The translations under genes and the position numbers were made by a program. From Rhodococcus sp. (in: high G+C Gram-positive bacteria) (GTDB lineage: Bacteria > Actinomycetota > Actinomycetes > Mycobacteriales > Mycobacteriaceae): a stretch of DNA of 52,331 nt. Below are positions 16,748 through 26,782 of this stretch, piece after piece. The stretch lies in assembly GCF_023264675.1 (NCBI RefSeq), contig NZ_JAHFVG010000041.1, positions 1-52,331 of the forward strand, in the 5' to 3' direction. Position 1 is the first letter of the stretch; each line of letters starts with the position of its first letter. The notes under the pieces were generated by a model. That model was not told the DNA's origin. It searched no databases and saw only the letters and a list, made by a program, of their open reading frames with translations.

Positions 16748-18289
16748 ATGCACATCTTATCGAGGGTTGCCGCGGCCACCACCGCCTTCGTCCTGGTGGC
16801 GGTGGTAGCGAACATCGGCACCACGGCGTCGGCCGACATTCAGCAGTTCCTCGATGTCGGTACCGTCTCCGTCCCCCGCGCCGACTGCGGCCCCGGCTCC
16901 AACCCCGAGACCGGACTGCAAGGCGACGTACCCGCCGAGGACAGAAACTCCGGGCGCAGCGCACAGGGATACAGCTGCAACACGAGCCTCGTCGGCGGCT
17001 ACCGCGGGCAAGGCGGTGCGATCACCTCCACCACGTTCGATCACTGCTCGTACACGGGCTCCTTCTTCCCCGGAAACCTGATCGGCGAGAACCGCGGAGT
17101 CCAGGTAATCGACGCATCCGATCCTGCCAACCCGGTGGTCTCCACGAGCCTCACCGAACCGGCGATGATCGGGGGGACCTGGGAAACACTGAAGGTGAAC
17201 CACGAGCGAAAGCTGCTGGTCGCCACCGCGGTTCCCTTCGTGTCCGGTGGCGGATACATCTCGGTCTACGACATCGGCGACTGCGCGCACCCGAGACTTC
17301 TCAATCCAGGCCCGGGCAGCAACCCGTCGCAGCCACTGCCCTTCCTCGCTCACGAGGGCGGCTTCTCACCGGACGGAAACACCTACTGGGCCGCGTCGAA
17401 CGGCGGAGGGATGCTGACGGCGATCGATCTCGCCGACCCGTCGAACCCTCGGGTGATCTGGCAGGGGCTGACCGGAATCGAGAATCACGGGTTCGGCGTC
17501 TCACCCGACGGCAACAGCATGTACATGTCGGCTGCAGCTGGAATCACGGTGCTCGACGTCAGCTCGGTACAACGCCGTGACCCGTATCCACAGGTGCCGC
17601 ACGTCGGCCGGATCTTCTGGACGGACGGGATCTTCACGCAGCACAGCGTGCCGGTGACCTACGACGGCGTACCGCACCTGTTCACCGTGGACGAGGCCGG
17701 CTCCGGCGGCGTGAAACTTCTCGACGTGTCCGATGTGAACGACATCGCGATCGACGCGAAGATCAAACTGGAGATCAATCTGCCGCAGAATGCCGAGGCC
17801 AATCTCCGATCCTCGCAGGGCGGATCTGTGTTCGCTTACGAGTCGCACTACTGCGCCGCCGATCGACCAGCCAACCCGACAGCCCTTGCCTGTGGCTGGA
17901 TCTCGTCGGGCATCCGGGTGTTCGACGTGCGAGATCCTGCTGCGATCAAGGAGATCGCCTACTACAACCCACCTGCACTCACCGGCCAGAACGTCACGTT
18001 GACGAACTCGGCACACGCGTTGGCGTCGATCATCGGCATCCCGGCGCTGAGCTTTCTCAGCCAGGGCAGGGCGGCACTCGAGGGCCGATCGAATCCAGCG
18101 AACACGATCACCCAACGATCAGGGCAAGTGCTGTTCGGTGACCTTTCCTCGGACTGGTGCTTCTCTCCACCCGAGTGGCACGGAAACCAACTGTGGACCA
18201 CCTGCAGCGACAACGGATTCATGGTTGTCCAACTCGACAACGACGTATATTCCGTGCCGGCGGATCAGCAGTCGACCGTGGGATCCTGA
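16748..18289 (+). CDS. Secreted LVIVD-repeat beta-propeller protein
   Basis: 513-aa exported protein. It starts MHILSRVAAATTAFVLVAVVANIGTTASA, a clear signal peptide cleaved near residue 29. The mature part holds LVIVD-like blades: VQVIDASDPANPVV, ISVYDIGDCAHPRL, LTAIDLADPSNPRVI, ITVLDVSS and IRVFDVRDPAAIKEI. It has several cysteines (ADCGPG, YSCNTS, DHCSYTG, GDCAHP, HYCAADR, LACGW), likely forming disulfides outside the membrane. No catalytic motif is recognised. It is followed after 3 nt by a secreted DUF305 gene, a pairing suggesting a joint extracellular role. Function is unknown. Confidence 0.82.
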   Translation: MHILSRVAAATTAFVLVAVVANIGTTASADIQQFLDVGTVSVPRADCGPGSNPETGLQGDVPAEDRNSGRSAQGYSCNTSLVGGYRGQGGAITSTTFDHCSYTGSFFPGNLIGENRGVQVIDASDPANPVVSTSLTEPAMIGGTWETLKVNHERKLLVATAVPFVSGGGYISVYDIGDCAHPRLLNPGPGSNPSQPLPFLAHEGGFSPDGNTYWAASNGGGMLTAIDLADPSNPRVIWQGLTGIENHGFGVSPDGNSMYMSAAAGITVLDVSSVQRRDPYPQVPHVGRIFWTDGIFTQHSVPVTYDGVPHLFTVDEAGSGGVKLLDVSDVNDIAIDAKIKLEINLPQNAEANLRSSQGGSVFAYESHYCAADRPANPTALACGWISSGIRVFDVRDPAAIKEIAYYNPPALTGQNVTLTNSAHALASIIGIPALSFLSQGRAALEGRSNPANTITQRSGQVLFGDLSSDWCFSPPEWHGNQLWTTCSDNGFMVVQLDNDVYSVPADQQSTVGS

Positions 18290-18292
18290 TCG

Positions 18293-18928
18293 ATGTCGAC
18301 GCGCCTGTACGCAGTGCTCATCGGCGCTGCGGCCTGCCTTCTCCTGGTAATCGGTGCGGCGTTGCGTCCCGTGTTCGACGCGCCTGCCCCAGCCCCCACC
18401 GCGTTGAGTGTCGCGGAGATCGGATTTTCCCAGGACATGGCGGTGCACCACGCACAAGCCCTCTCGATCACCCAAAGCCTCTCCGCTACAGCATCTCCCG
18501 AGGTGCTCACGCTCGCCCACCGGATCGAGGCGTCGCAGAACATCGAGATCGGCATACTGCACGGCTGGTTGATGCTCGTCGATCAGCCGCTGGCGTCGGA
18601 ACATCCGATGCAGTGGATGCCCGACAGCGAGCACCACTCACATTCGAACTCGACAGTCAGCGACGCTCCGATGCCCGGATTGGCTTCGTGGACCGAGATC
18701 GACGAACTGTCGACACTGACCGGAACCGCCGCCGACATTCGATTCTTGCAGTTGATGATTCGTCATCACCAGGGCGGTATCGACATGGCAACCGCCGGCG
18801 CCGAGATGGCAAGCTCGGGCGCCCTCGCCCGGGCCGCACGCTCGATGGTCGACGAACAGACCCAGGACCTCGGATACATGACGCTGCTTCTGCAGCAACG
18901 CAGCGCCCCGGCTCTGCCGTATCCGTGA
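18293..18928 (+). CDS. DUF305 family exported/membrane-anchored protein
   Basis: 211-aa protein with an N-terminal hydrophobic segment (LYAVLIGAAACLLLVIGAAL, about residues 5-24) acting as signal or anchor. The DUF305 domain has its two hallmark histidine-rich helices. One is FSQDMAVHHAQAL, with His52 and His53; the other is FLQLMIRHHQGGIDMA. A His-rich loop (SEHHSHSNS) lies between them. DUF305 is a ferritin-like helical fold often found with metal-handling genes, so metal binding is plausible but unproven. It is co-transcribed with the LVIVD gene upstream. Its stop lies one base from the stop of the convergent lipase gene. Confidence 0.85.
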   Translation: MSTRLYAVLIGAAACLLLVIGAALRPVFDAPAPAPTALSVAEIGFSQDMAVHHAQALSITQSLSATASPEVLTLAHRIEASQNIEIGILHGWLMLVDQPLASEHPMQWMPDSEHHSHSNSTVSDAPMPGLASWTEIDELSTLTGTAADIRFLQLMIRHHQGGIDMATAGAEMASSGALARAARSMVDEQTQDLGYMTLLLQQRSAPALPYP

Positions 18929-18929
18929 A

Positions 18930-20204
18930 CTAGCGTCCGAAGCTGCTGCATCCCGGTTCGACGGGCACCCCGGCGAGCCGCTCGTCGAGCCAGGCGTATG
19001 CAGCCGGCGCGCCGCTCGCAGCGACGATGCTGTGCTCACCCACGTATTCCTCCAGACGGACGTCCGCGCCTCGCGCACACCACTTGTCGACCACGGCTTC
19101 GGCTCCCTGCTTCGGGATCCAGAACTCCTGTTGTCCGTGGTACATGAACACGGGAGCGGTCGGAGTTCCGCCGTCGCCGAGACGGTTTCGATCCGCCACC
19201 GCCCGTGCGAGCGGAGAATCGAATGCGTCCGGCGTCACCGACAACGATTCGATCGTGACGGGCGCGACGATGCCGAACGGAGCGATACCGACGATGCACA
19301 AGTCTTTCGACGCCTGAGCGAGTCGCCAACCGTTGTCGTTGTACAGCGGCAGCATCTCCGGATACTCACGGGCGACACCCATCGCCGCGGCGAGGAACAC
19401 TGCCGACGCTGCGTTGCCGTTCATGGACTGGCGCAAGAGACCGAAGTCGGTCGGAGTTCCACCGAACGCGGCGCCGACGATATTGAGCTCGGGAGCGTAG
19501 GTAGGAGCCGCCTGCACCGCCCAACCCGACGCGATGGCCCCACCGGAGTAGCCCGTTATCCCCAGCGGCGCCGATGGATCGAGGCCGATCTCCCGAGTGC
19601 CGACTGCGCCGCGCAAGCCGTCGAGAACAGCATGAGCCGCCATCGGGCCCACCGCATACGCATGACGCGGACCTTGATGATCGGTGACGACGACGGCATA
19701 CCCACGCGCGAGCAACAACTGGACCGGTGCCAACTCCGGAGCGATTCCTCGCTGCATCGTCCACGACGGTTCACATGTCGCACCCAACGAATCGATGGCC
19801 ATGTTGTAGGCGACGACAGGTCGCGGACCTGACTTGGCCCACGGCGCCTTAGGAACGACGACGCTGGTGACGATCGCCGCCGGTCGATCCTTCGCATCGG
19901 TCGACGCGACCAGAAGCTGCGTGGTCGTGACCGGCGTGATCAACGGTCCGATGGTGACGACTCGCGAGCGAAGGACCGTGCCAGGGCCGGCCGATTCGTA
20001 TCCGGGAGGTGGAACAACCCAGGGATCGTCGAGCGGTGTCGCGGCAATCGACTCCGCAGTGCGCGGTGGATTCACGATGTCGCCCAGGGGATCTGCTCCC
20101 GCAGCGGCGAACAGACCACCCGAAACAACCAACGCCACAGCAGCGAAGGCTGCTGTGGCGATGGCTGACACTGACGCCATGACTGAACGTGCGGGCTTCC
20201 CCAT
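18930..20204 (-). CDS. Secretory lipase (LIP family, alpha/beta hydrolase)
   Basis: 424-aa exported hydrolase of the Candida lipase A/LIP family common in mycolate actinobacteria. It has a signal peptide at about residues 1-37 (ending AAAGADP). The nucleophile elbow is GITGYSGGAIASG, and the likely catalytic His is in YVGEHSIVAASG. The expected acid position lies in MYHGQQEFWIP, where Glu stands in place of the usual Asp of HGxxDxxVP, so the acid may be Glu or lie elsewhere. It probably hydrolyses acylglycerol or other ester lipids outside the cell. ATG 20204 is preceded by a GGGGGG run at about 6 nt. Confidence 0.85.
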   Translation of the reverse strand: MGKPARSVMASVSAIATAAFAAVALVVSGGLFAAAGADPLGDIVNPPRTAESIAATPLDDPWVVPPPGYESAGPGTVLRSRVVTIGPLITPVTTTQLLVASTDAKDRPAAIVTSVVVPKAPWAKSGPRPVVAYNMAIDSLGATCEPSWTMQRGIAPELAPVQLLLARGYAVVVTDHQGPRHAYAVGPMAAHAVLDGLRGAVGTREIGLDPSAPLGITGYSGGAIASGWAVQAAPTYAPELNIVGAAFGGTPTDFGLLRQSMNGNAASAVFLAAAMGVAREYPEMLPLYNDNGWRLAQASKDLCIVGIAPFGIVAPVTIESLSVTPDAFDSPLARAVADRNRLGDGGTPTAPVFMYHGQQEFWIPKQGAEAVVDKWCARGADVRLEEYVGEHSIVAASGAPAAYAWLDERLAGVPVEPGCSSFGR

Positions 20205-20312
20205 GAGTGACCCCCCGGTCGAACGTCCGGATCGTTACCGGAGCTTTCGAAAGGACTCTAGGGGCCATCACTGCGCGCAGGGGCAGAACGGGGAATATCC
20301 GTTCGAATTGAA

Positions 20313-22358
20313 CTATCCCGTGTAGCCGCTCATGTCGTACACCGTCACCCCGTCGACGGTGGTCGCGGTGAAGTTGGCTGCGACCCACTCGGAGATCTCG
20401 GACGACGTGGTGTCCGAACCTCCACCCATTCCACCGCCCTGGCCACCCGAGATGTAGTACTTCACCTGGTGGTTGCTGACGTACGAGATGAACTGATCGA
20501 GCGTCGGCGCCGGGTCGCTGCTCCAGCCTCCGATGGCGATGACAGCAGTGTCGGTGTTCAGCTCGTAGGTCGCCGCGGTCTGCGACCCGTTGACCGCTGC
20601 CGACCACGTGGTGTCGGCGGATTCGAGTAGGGCGTTCACGTCGTCGCTGGACTCGGAGGAGTCACCACCCAACCCGCCTCCGGAGGTCGGCGCTGCGGTC
20701 TCGGTAGCTGCGCTGTCGGGAGCTGTGCTGTCGGTTGGGGCCCCTCCATCACCGGTCGGCATGTCACCGCTGGGCATCTGACCGCTCCCGCCCTGTCCCC
20801 CGCCGCTCGGCATTCCGCCGCCGCCCATGCCGCCCGAGTCGGAGGCCGCACCGGTAGGCCCGGCCGTCGGGATCGATCCGCCGTGCGCGGTGGCCGACGT
20901 CGCGATGGCATAGGACGCGGCGCCGCCGAGTCCGGCGACGGCTCCGACGATGACCGCTGCTGCGGCCAGCTTCTTGTAGCGGCCCGCAGCGAGGATCAGC
21001 AACGCTGCGATCACGGTTCCACCCAACAGCACCCACTTCAGTGCAGGGAGCCAGTCTGTGTTGCGGTGCAGCAGCACCCAGCTCCAGATACCGGCGGCGA
21101 GCATCATGGACGCCAGTCCGATTCTGCCCCAGATCGATTCTCGCTTCAGCCACAACGCATATCCGCCGGTTCCGACGAGTCCGGCGATGGCCGGAGCGAG
21201 GGCGACCGTGTAGTACGGGTGGATCGTGCCGGACATGTAACTGAAGATCAGGCCGGTAACCAGAAACCAGCCGCCCCAGAGAATCAGCGAGGCGCGCAGC
21301 AGATCGGTACGCGGTGCACGTCCCCGAGCGATGAGGCCGAACACGAGCGCTACGAGTGCGGCTGGGATGAGCCAGGAAATCTGGATGCCCATCTCGCTGC
21401 CGAACAGTCGGTCGAGTCCGGTGCTGCCACCGAAGCTGGATCCTGCTGCGCCGCCACTCATTCCGCCGCCGCCACCGCCGTTTCCGTCGGAGCCGAAGAT
21501 GCGTCCGAGTCCGTTGTAACCGAGAACCAAGTCCATCACCGTGTTGTCGGTCGAACCGCCGATGTACGGTCGCGCACTTGCAGGCCACAGCGCAACGGTC
21601 AGCACCCACCACCCTGCACCGGCGATCAATGCGGCGAAAGCACCGACGAGATGCAGCAGCCGGGCGCGCAATCGCGCTTGTCCAGCAACGAGATACGTCA
21701 GACCGAAGGCTGGGAGAACGAGCAAACCTTGCAGCATCTTGGTGAGGAACGCGAATCCCAGCGCAACGCCGGCGAAGGCGAGCCACATCGCAGCCCGTCG
21801 ACCGGCCGCGGTCTGGAGTGCGCGCACGACGAAATAGCCACCGATCGACATCAGCAGCACCAGCAGTGCGTCCGGATTGTCGAACTTGAACATCAGCGCT
21901 GCGGCGGGAGTTGCCGCGAGTGCCGCTCCGGCCACGAGTCCGGCGGTCGGCGTCGCAACTCGCTTGACCGCCGCATAGACCGTGGCGACCGCGCCGACGC
22001 CCATCAAGGCCTGAGGCAAGAGAAGGGAGAAACTCGAGAACCCGAAGATGCGAGCCGACAGACCCATCACCCACAGGGACGCGGGTGGCTTGTCGACCGT
22101 GATGAAGTTCTCCGAGTCGAGAGAGCCGAAGAACCACGCCGTCCAGTCCTTCGATCCCGCCTGGACGGCAGCGGCGTAGAACGTGTTGGCATAGCCGCTG
22201 GCCGTGAGATCCCAGAGATAGAGGACCGCCGTCACAGCGAGCAGTGCGCCGAACAGAATCGTGTTGCGGTTCGGCGTGAACCGATGTGTGCGCCGATGTT
22301 TCGGCTGCGGGCTCGGTTGCGAGCTCGCAGGCCGCGGCGGCAGAAGGGTTGTGGTCAC
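20313..22358 (-). CDS. GT39-type polytopic glycosyltransferase with Gly-rich loop and exported C-terminal domain
   Basis: 681-aa GT-C membrane glycosyltransferase (ArnT/PMT-like) using a polyprenyl-phosphate sugar. The first membrane helix (TILFGALLAVTAVLYLWDLT) is followed by the periplasmic loop with LDSENFITVDKPPASLW. About 11-12 hydrophobic segments extend to roughly residue 500. A Gly/Ser-rich insert (SDGNGGGGGGMSGGAAGSS) interrupts one loop. The C-terminal ~180 residues are outside the membrane: a Gly/Met/Ser-rich stretch, then a small domain with TAVIAIGGWSSDPAPTLDQF. I chose GTG 22358 because GGAGG lies 6 nt upstream; no such signal precedes earlier candidates. Acceptor unknown. Confidence 0.85.
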   Translation of the reverse strand: MTTTLLPPRPASSQPSPQPKHRRTHRFTPNRNTILFGALLAVTAVLYLWDLTASGYANTFYAAAVQAGSKDWTAWFFGSLDSENFITVDKPPASLWVMGLSARIFGFSSFSLLLPQALMGVGAVATVYAAVKRVATPTAGLVAGAALAATPAAALMFKFDNPDALLVLLMSIGGYFVVRALQTAAGRRAAMWLAFAGVALGFAFLTKMLQGLLVLPAFGLTYLVAGQARLRARLLHLVGAFAALIAGAGWWVLTVALWPASARPYIGGSTDNTVMDLVLGYNGLGRIFGSDGNGGGGGGMSGGAAGSSFGGSTGLDRLFGSEMGIQISWLIPAALVALVFGLIARGRAPRTDLLRASLILWGGWFLVTGLIFSYMSGTIHPYYTVALAPAIAGLVGTGGYALWLKRESIWGRIGLASMMLAAGIWSWVLLHRNTDWLPALKWVLLGGTVIAALLILAAGRYKKLAAAAVIVGAVAGLGGAASYAIATSATAHGGSIPTAGPTGAASDSGGMGGGGMPSGGGQGGSGQMPSGDMPTGDGGAPTDSTAPDSAATETAAPTSGGGLGGDSSESSDDVNALLESADTTWSAAVNGSQTAATYELNTDTAVIAIGGWSSDPAPTLDQFISYVSNHQVKYYISGGQGGGMGGGSDTTSSEISEWVAANFTATTVDGVTVYDMSGYTG

Positions 22359-22469
22359 GGTGGTCCTCCAAGACCTTTCGAAGCTGGAGAAGATGTCGAG
22401 TACCACAGTGCGGTCCGAGGGTTCGGCCACCCTGGGAGCAGGCTGCATGGTTCCTGTGAACATCGGACG

Positions 22470-24605
<2,136 letters not shown>

Positions 24606-24633
24606 GCCACCCCCCGGTGCCGAAAATCTTCAT

Positions 24634-24649
24634 TCGAACTTATGTTCGA
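24634..24649. promoter_or_regulatory. LexA/SOS box
   Basis: TCGAACTTATGTTCGA is an exact match to the mycobacterial/actinobacterial SOS box TCGAAC-N4-GTTCGA and is a perfect palindrome in its half-sites. Its proximal edge is 29 nt upstream of the start codon of the DUF222-HNH gene (24605), a normal repressor position. This predicts LexA repression and DNA-damage induction of that gene. Confidence 0.85.
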
Positions 24650-24712
24650 TAAATAGAGACTAGCTGGGGGCACCGACAGAAAGCGCGTAGCGCCAGATCC
24701 ACAGACCGTCTT

Positions 24713-24898
24713 CTACTTCTTCGACGCCAACCAGCGCAGCGGAGCCGCGCGCACCTGATCGAGTGTCTCGGTGAGATTGGGGATACGCCGGTCGCCGATC
24801 ACCTCGGCTTCGACCGTGTAGGCACACCGTTGGAGTGTCAGAACAGCTTTCGCGCAGTCCAGGTCTCGGGAGGGTTGAATCTCGACAACCTTGGTCAC
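24713..24898 (-). pseudogene. Truncated GNAT acetyltransferase remnant
   Basis: 61-codon frame from GTG 24898 starting MTKVVEIQPSRDLDCAKAVL and continuing LQRCAYTVEAEVIGDRRIPNLTETLDQVRAAPLRWL before a stop. This looks like the first quarter of an actinobacterial GNAT N-acetyltransferase, including the ETLDxxRxAPLxWLG segment that precedes the core domain. The acetyl-CoA-binding part is absent, so the product would be inactive. Its start overlaps the stop of the decayed kinase-like gene upstream by GTGA, so the two were once translationally coupled. The GNAT identity rests on memory of family sequences. Confidence 0.55.
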
Positions 24899-25196
24899 CT
24901 GCTCACCGAACGAGCACACGCAATCCCTTCCAGAACATGCGCGACATTGGTTTCGTGCGGGGCCATCGAGTCGACGCGCACTCGCGGATCCGCCCAGTCG
25001 TCGAACGCTGTCCGGCTCGCCGTCACCGACGCCCAGGTAGGTTCGGCGAACCCGGGAATGTTTCGCTCGCGGGACTCGAGTCGACGCCGATGTTCCGCGG
25101 AATCGGAACAGTGGACTTCGACGAACACAACCACGGTACCGACGTCCTGGGCCAACACCGTCCACTGCCCGGGAGCCCGGCCATGACGATCAACAC
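24895..25196 (-). pseudogene. Decayed P-loop (AAA_33-like) kinase/ATPase with internal deletion and frameshift
   Basis: Two pieces of one protein lie in different frames. The first gives VLIVMAGLPGSG, the start of a P-loop nucleotide-binding protein, but the Lys-Ser/Thr that should follow is missing. About 20 nt later another frame gives VLAQDVGTVVVFVEVHCSD, then HRRRLESRERNIPGFAEPTW and RVRVDSMAPHETNVAHVLE. That is the second half of AAA_33-type small kinases, with the ExxCSD and R-x-x-x-R lid elements. A deletion of very roughly 75 codons with a frame change near 25160-25170 explains this. The reading frame upstream may start as far as 25298. Confidence 0.6.
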
Positions 25197-25269
25197 GTCA
25201 GCACGCCACTTTTCCTCACCCAGCCCGAAGAACAGGAAGTCGTCGACCTCCTGGGGCAAAAGCCGACGG

Positions 25270-26571
25270 TCAGAGTTCGCCCTCCACCATTCGGGCAAGC
25301 GTCTCGGTCAGGACATCGGCGCCGCTGACCAGATCTTTGTCGTGTGTGTATTCGTTCTCGGCGTGCGACACCCCGTCGACGCTCGGGATGAACAGCATCA
25401 CCGTCGGGACGATGTCTTTCATGTTCGTCGAATCGTGCCCGGCGCGAGTGCGCACTTTCTGTTTACTGATTCCCAGATCGTCGATGACGCGGCCCGCGAG
25501 TTCGACACCTTCCGGCGTGTAGGTATGGCCCTTCCACCGATGCGCGAAGCGGCGCTGAATCTCGACGTCGGCCTTGAGTTCGATCTCGGCGAACGCCCGG
25601 TTCAGAGCGGAGTCGGCCTCGTCGAGGAGATCGTCGGACGGTGAACGCAGGTCCAGGTGCATGTGCACCTCACGCGCGACCACTACCGGCGAGTTCGGGA
25701 AGACAGTCAGTTGACCACACGACGTGTGCAGATCGTCCCCGTATCGGTCCGCCAGATCGCGCAGCGCCACCACGGCGAGCGATGCACCGTAAAGCGCATC
25801 CTGGCGATCCGCGATGGCGGTAGCGCCGGTGTGCGACTGAGATCCGACAACCGCGATCTCGTATTTGTTGGCGCCCCAGGTGGAATCGACGAGGCCCATC
25901 ACGACACCCGCTTTGTCGAGTTCGCGCCCCTGCTCGATATGGATCTCGGCGTAGGAAGCGACGCCGAGCCCACCCTGGCGGTGATGATCACCGACGGTGA
26001 AGACGTCCGACTCACCGAGCATATTCAAGTCGCCGAGGGCCTGCTGGACGGTGACATCATCGGAATCCACTGTCCCGAGCGCCACCTCGAGCTCGATCTT
26101 GCCGGTGAACACACCCGAACCCTGCATGGAGGGCTTGAACCGAGACCCTTCCTCGTTGAACCAGTTGACCACGGCAAGGTTGTACCGAGCGTCGACATCA
26201 TGTCGGGAGTAGTAGTCACGCAAGCGGTTCATCGCGTGCGCAGCGGCAAGCACGCCGTACGCGCCGTCGTAGCGGCCACCCCGAGGTTGCGAATCGAGAT
26301 GCGAGCCCGCCAGCACGTACGGGGCTCCCGGCACCAGTTCGTACAGCCCGAACATGTTGCCGACCCTGTCGTAGGCCACGGTGAAACCGCGTTCGATCAG
26401 CCAGGCCGCGAGCCAACGACGGTTCTCGCCGTCGGATGCCGTGGCTGCCTGCCGTTCGACGCCACCCGCCTCCGTCGCCCCGAAAGCGGACATCGTGACG
26501 AAGTCGGCGAGCAGGTCTCGGTCGGCCGAGGCATCGGCGGGTACCCGAAGGCGATCGGTGTTGGTGGTCAT
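25270..26571 (-). CDS. M20-family Zn-dependent amidohydrolase (allantoate amidohydrolase / N-carbamoyl amino acid hydrolase type)
   Basis: 433-aa dinuclear metallo-hydrolase. Metal ligands are visible in GSHLDSQPRGGRYDGAYGV (His and Asp), WFNEEGSRF (Glu), AEIHIEQGRELD (His) and SHAENEYTHD (His). The dimerisation insert and RAGHDSTNM substrate loop are typical of the hydantoinase/carbamoylase subfamily. The substrate could be allantoate, ureidoglycolate or an N-carbamoyl amino acid. Guanine deaminase elsewhere in the window makes purine catabolism plausible but is not proof. The start is ATG 26571 with AGGA 5 nt upstream. A perfect 46-bp palindrome lies 126-171 nt upstream. Confidence 0.85.
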   Translation of the reverse strand: MTTNTDRLRVPADASADRDLLADFVTMSAFGATEAGGVERQAATASDGENRRWLAAWLIERGFTVAYDRVGNMFGLYELVPGAPYVLAGSHLDSQPRGGRYDGAYGVLAAAHAMNRLRDYYSRHDVDARYNLAVVNWFNEEGSRFKPSMQGSGVFTGKIELEVALGTVDSDDVTVQQALGDLNMLGESDVFTVGDHHRQGGLGVASYAEIHIEQGRELDKAGVVMGLVDSTWGANKYEIAVVGSQSHTGATAIADRQDALYGASLAVVALRDLADRYGDDLHTSCGQLTVFPNSPVVVAREVHMHLDLRSPSDDLLDEADSALNRAFAEIELKADVEIQRRFAHRWKGHTYTPEGVELAGRVIDDLGISKQKVRTRAGHDSTNMKDIVPTVMLFIPSVDGVSHAENEYTHDKDLVSGADVLTETLARMVEGEL

Positions 26572-26696
26572 CACAATCCTTGTGGCCGAGGGTCGGAACG
26601 ATGGTCTTGCCCTATGCCTCCAGCGTGACATCTTTGCCTCTCTGGCGCAGGTCGACGCCCCGGGCGCCGGACGCCGACAGCCGAAGTCGCCTACTC

Positions 26697-26742
26697 CATG
26701 TGCGTGCGAATACATAACCTGTTATGTATTCGCACGCACATG
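26697..26742. repeat. Perfect 46-bp inverted repeat (22-bp arms, 2-bp centre)
   Basis: The left arm at 26697-26718 begins CATGTGCGTGCGAATAC and ends ATAAC. The right arm at 26721-26742 is its exact reverse complement, with CT between them. It lies 41-86 nt after the stop of the MFS gene (26783) and upstream of the amidohydrolase start (26571), all on the minus strand. It could be a strong terminator hairpin, though without a T-run, or an operator centred on ACATAAC-CT-GTTATGT. I cannot decide from sequence. Confidence 0.85.
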
Positions 26743-26782
26743 CGGCGGAGCCGCATCACACACCGTCCAGTGCGCGCGATCG

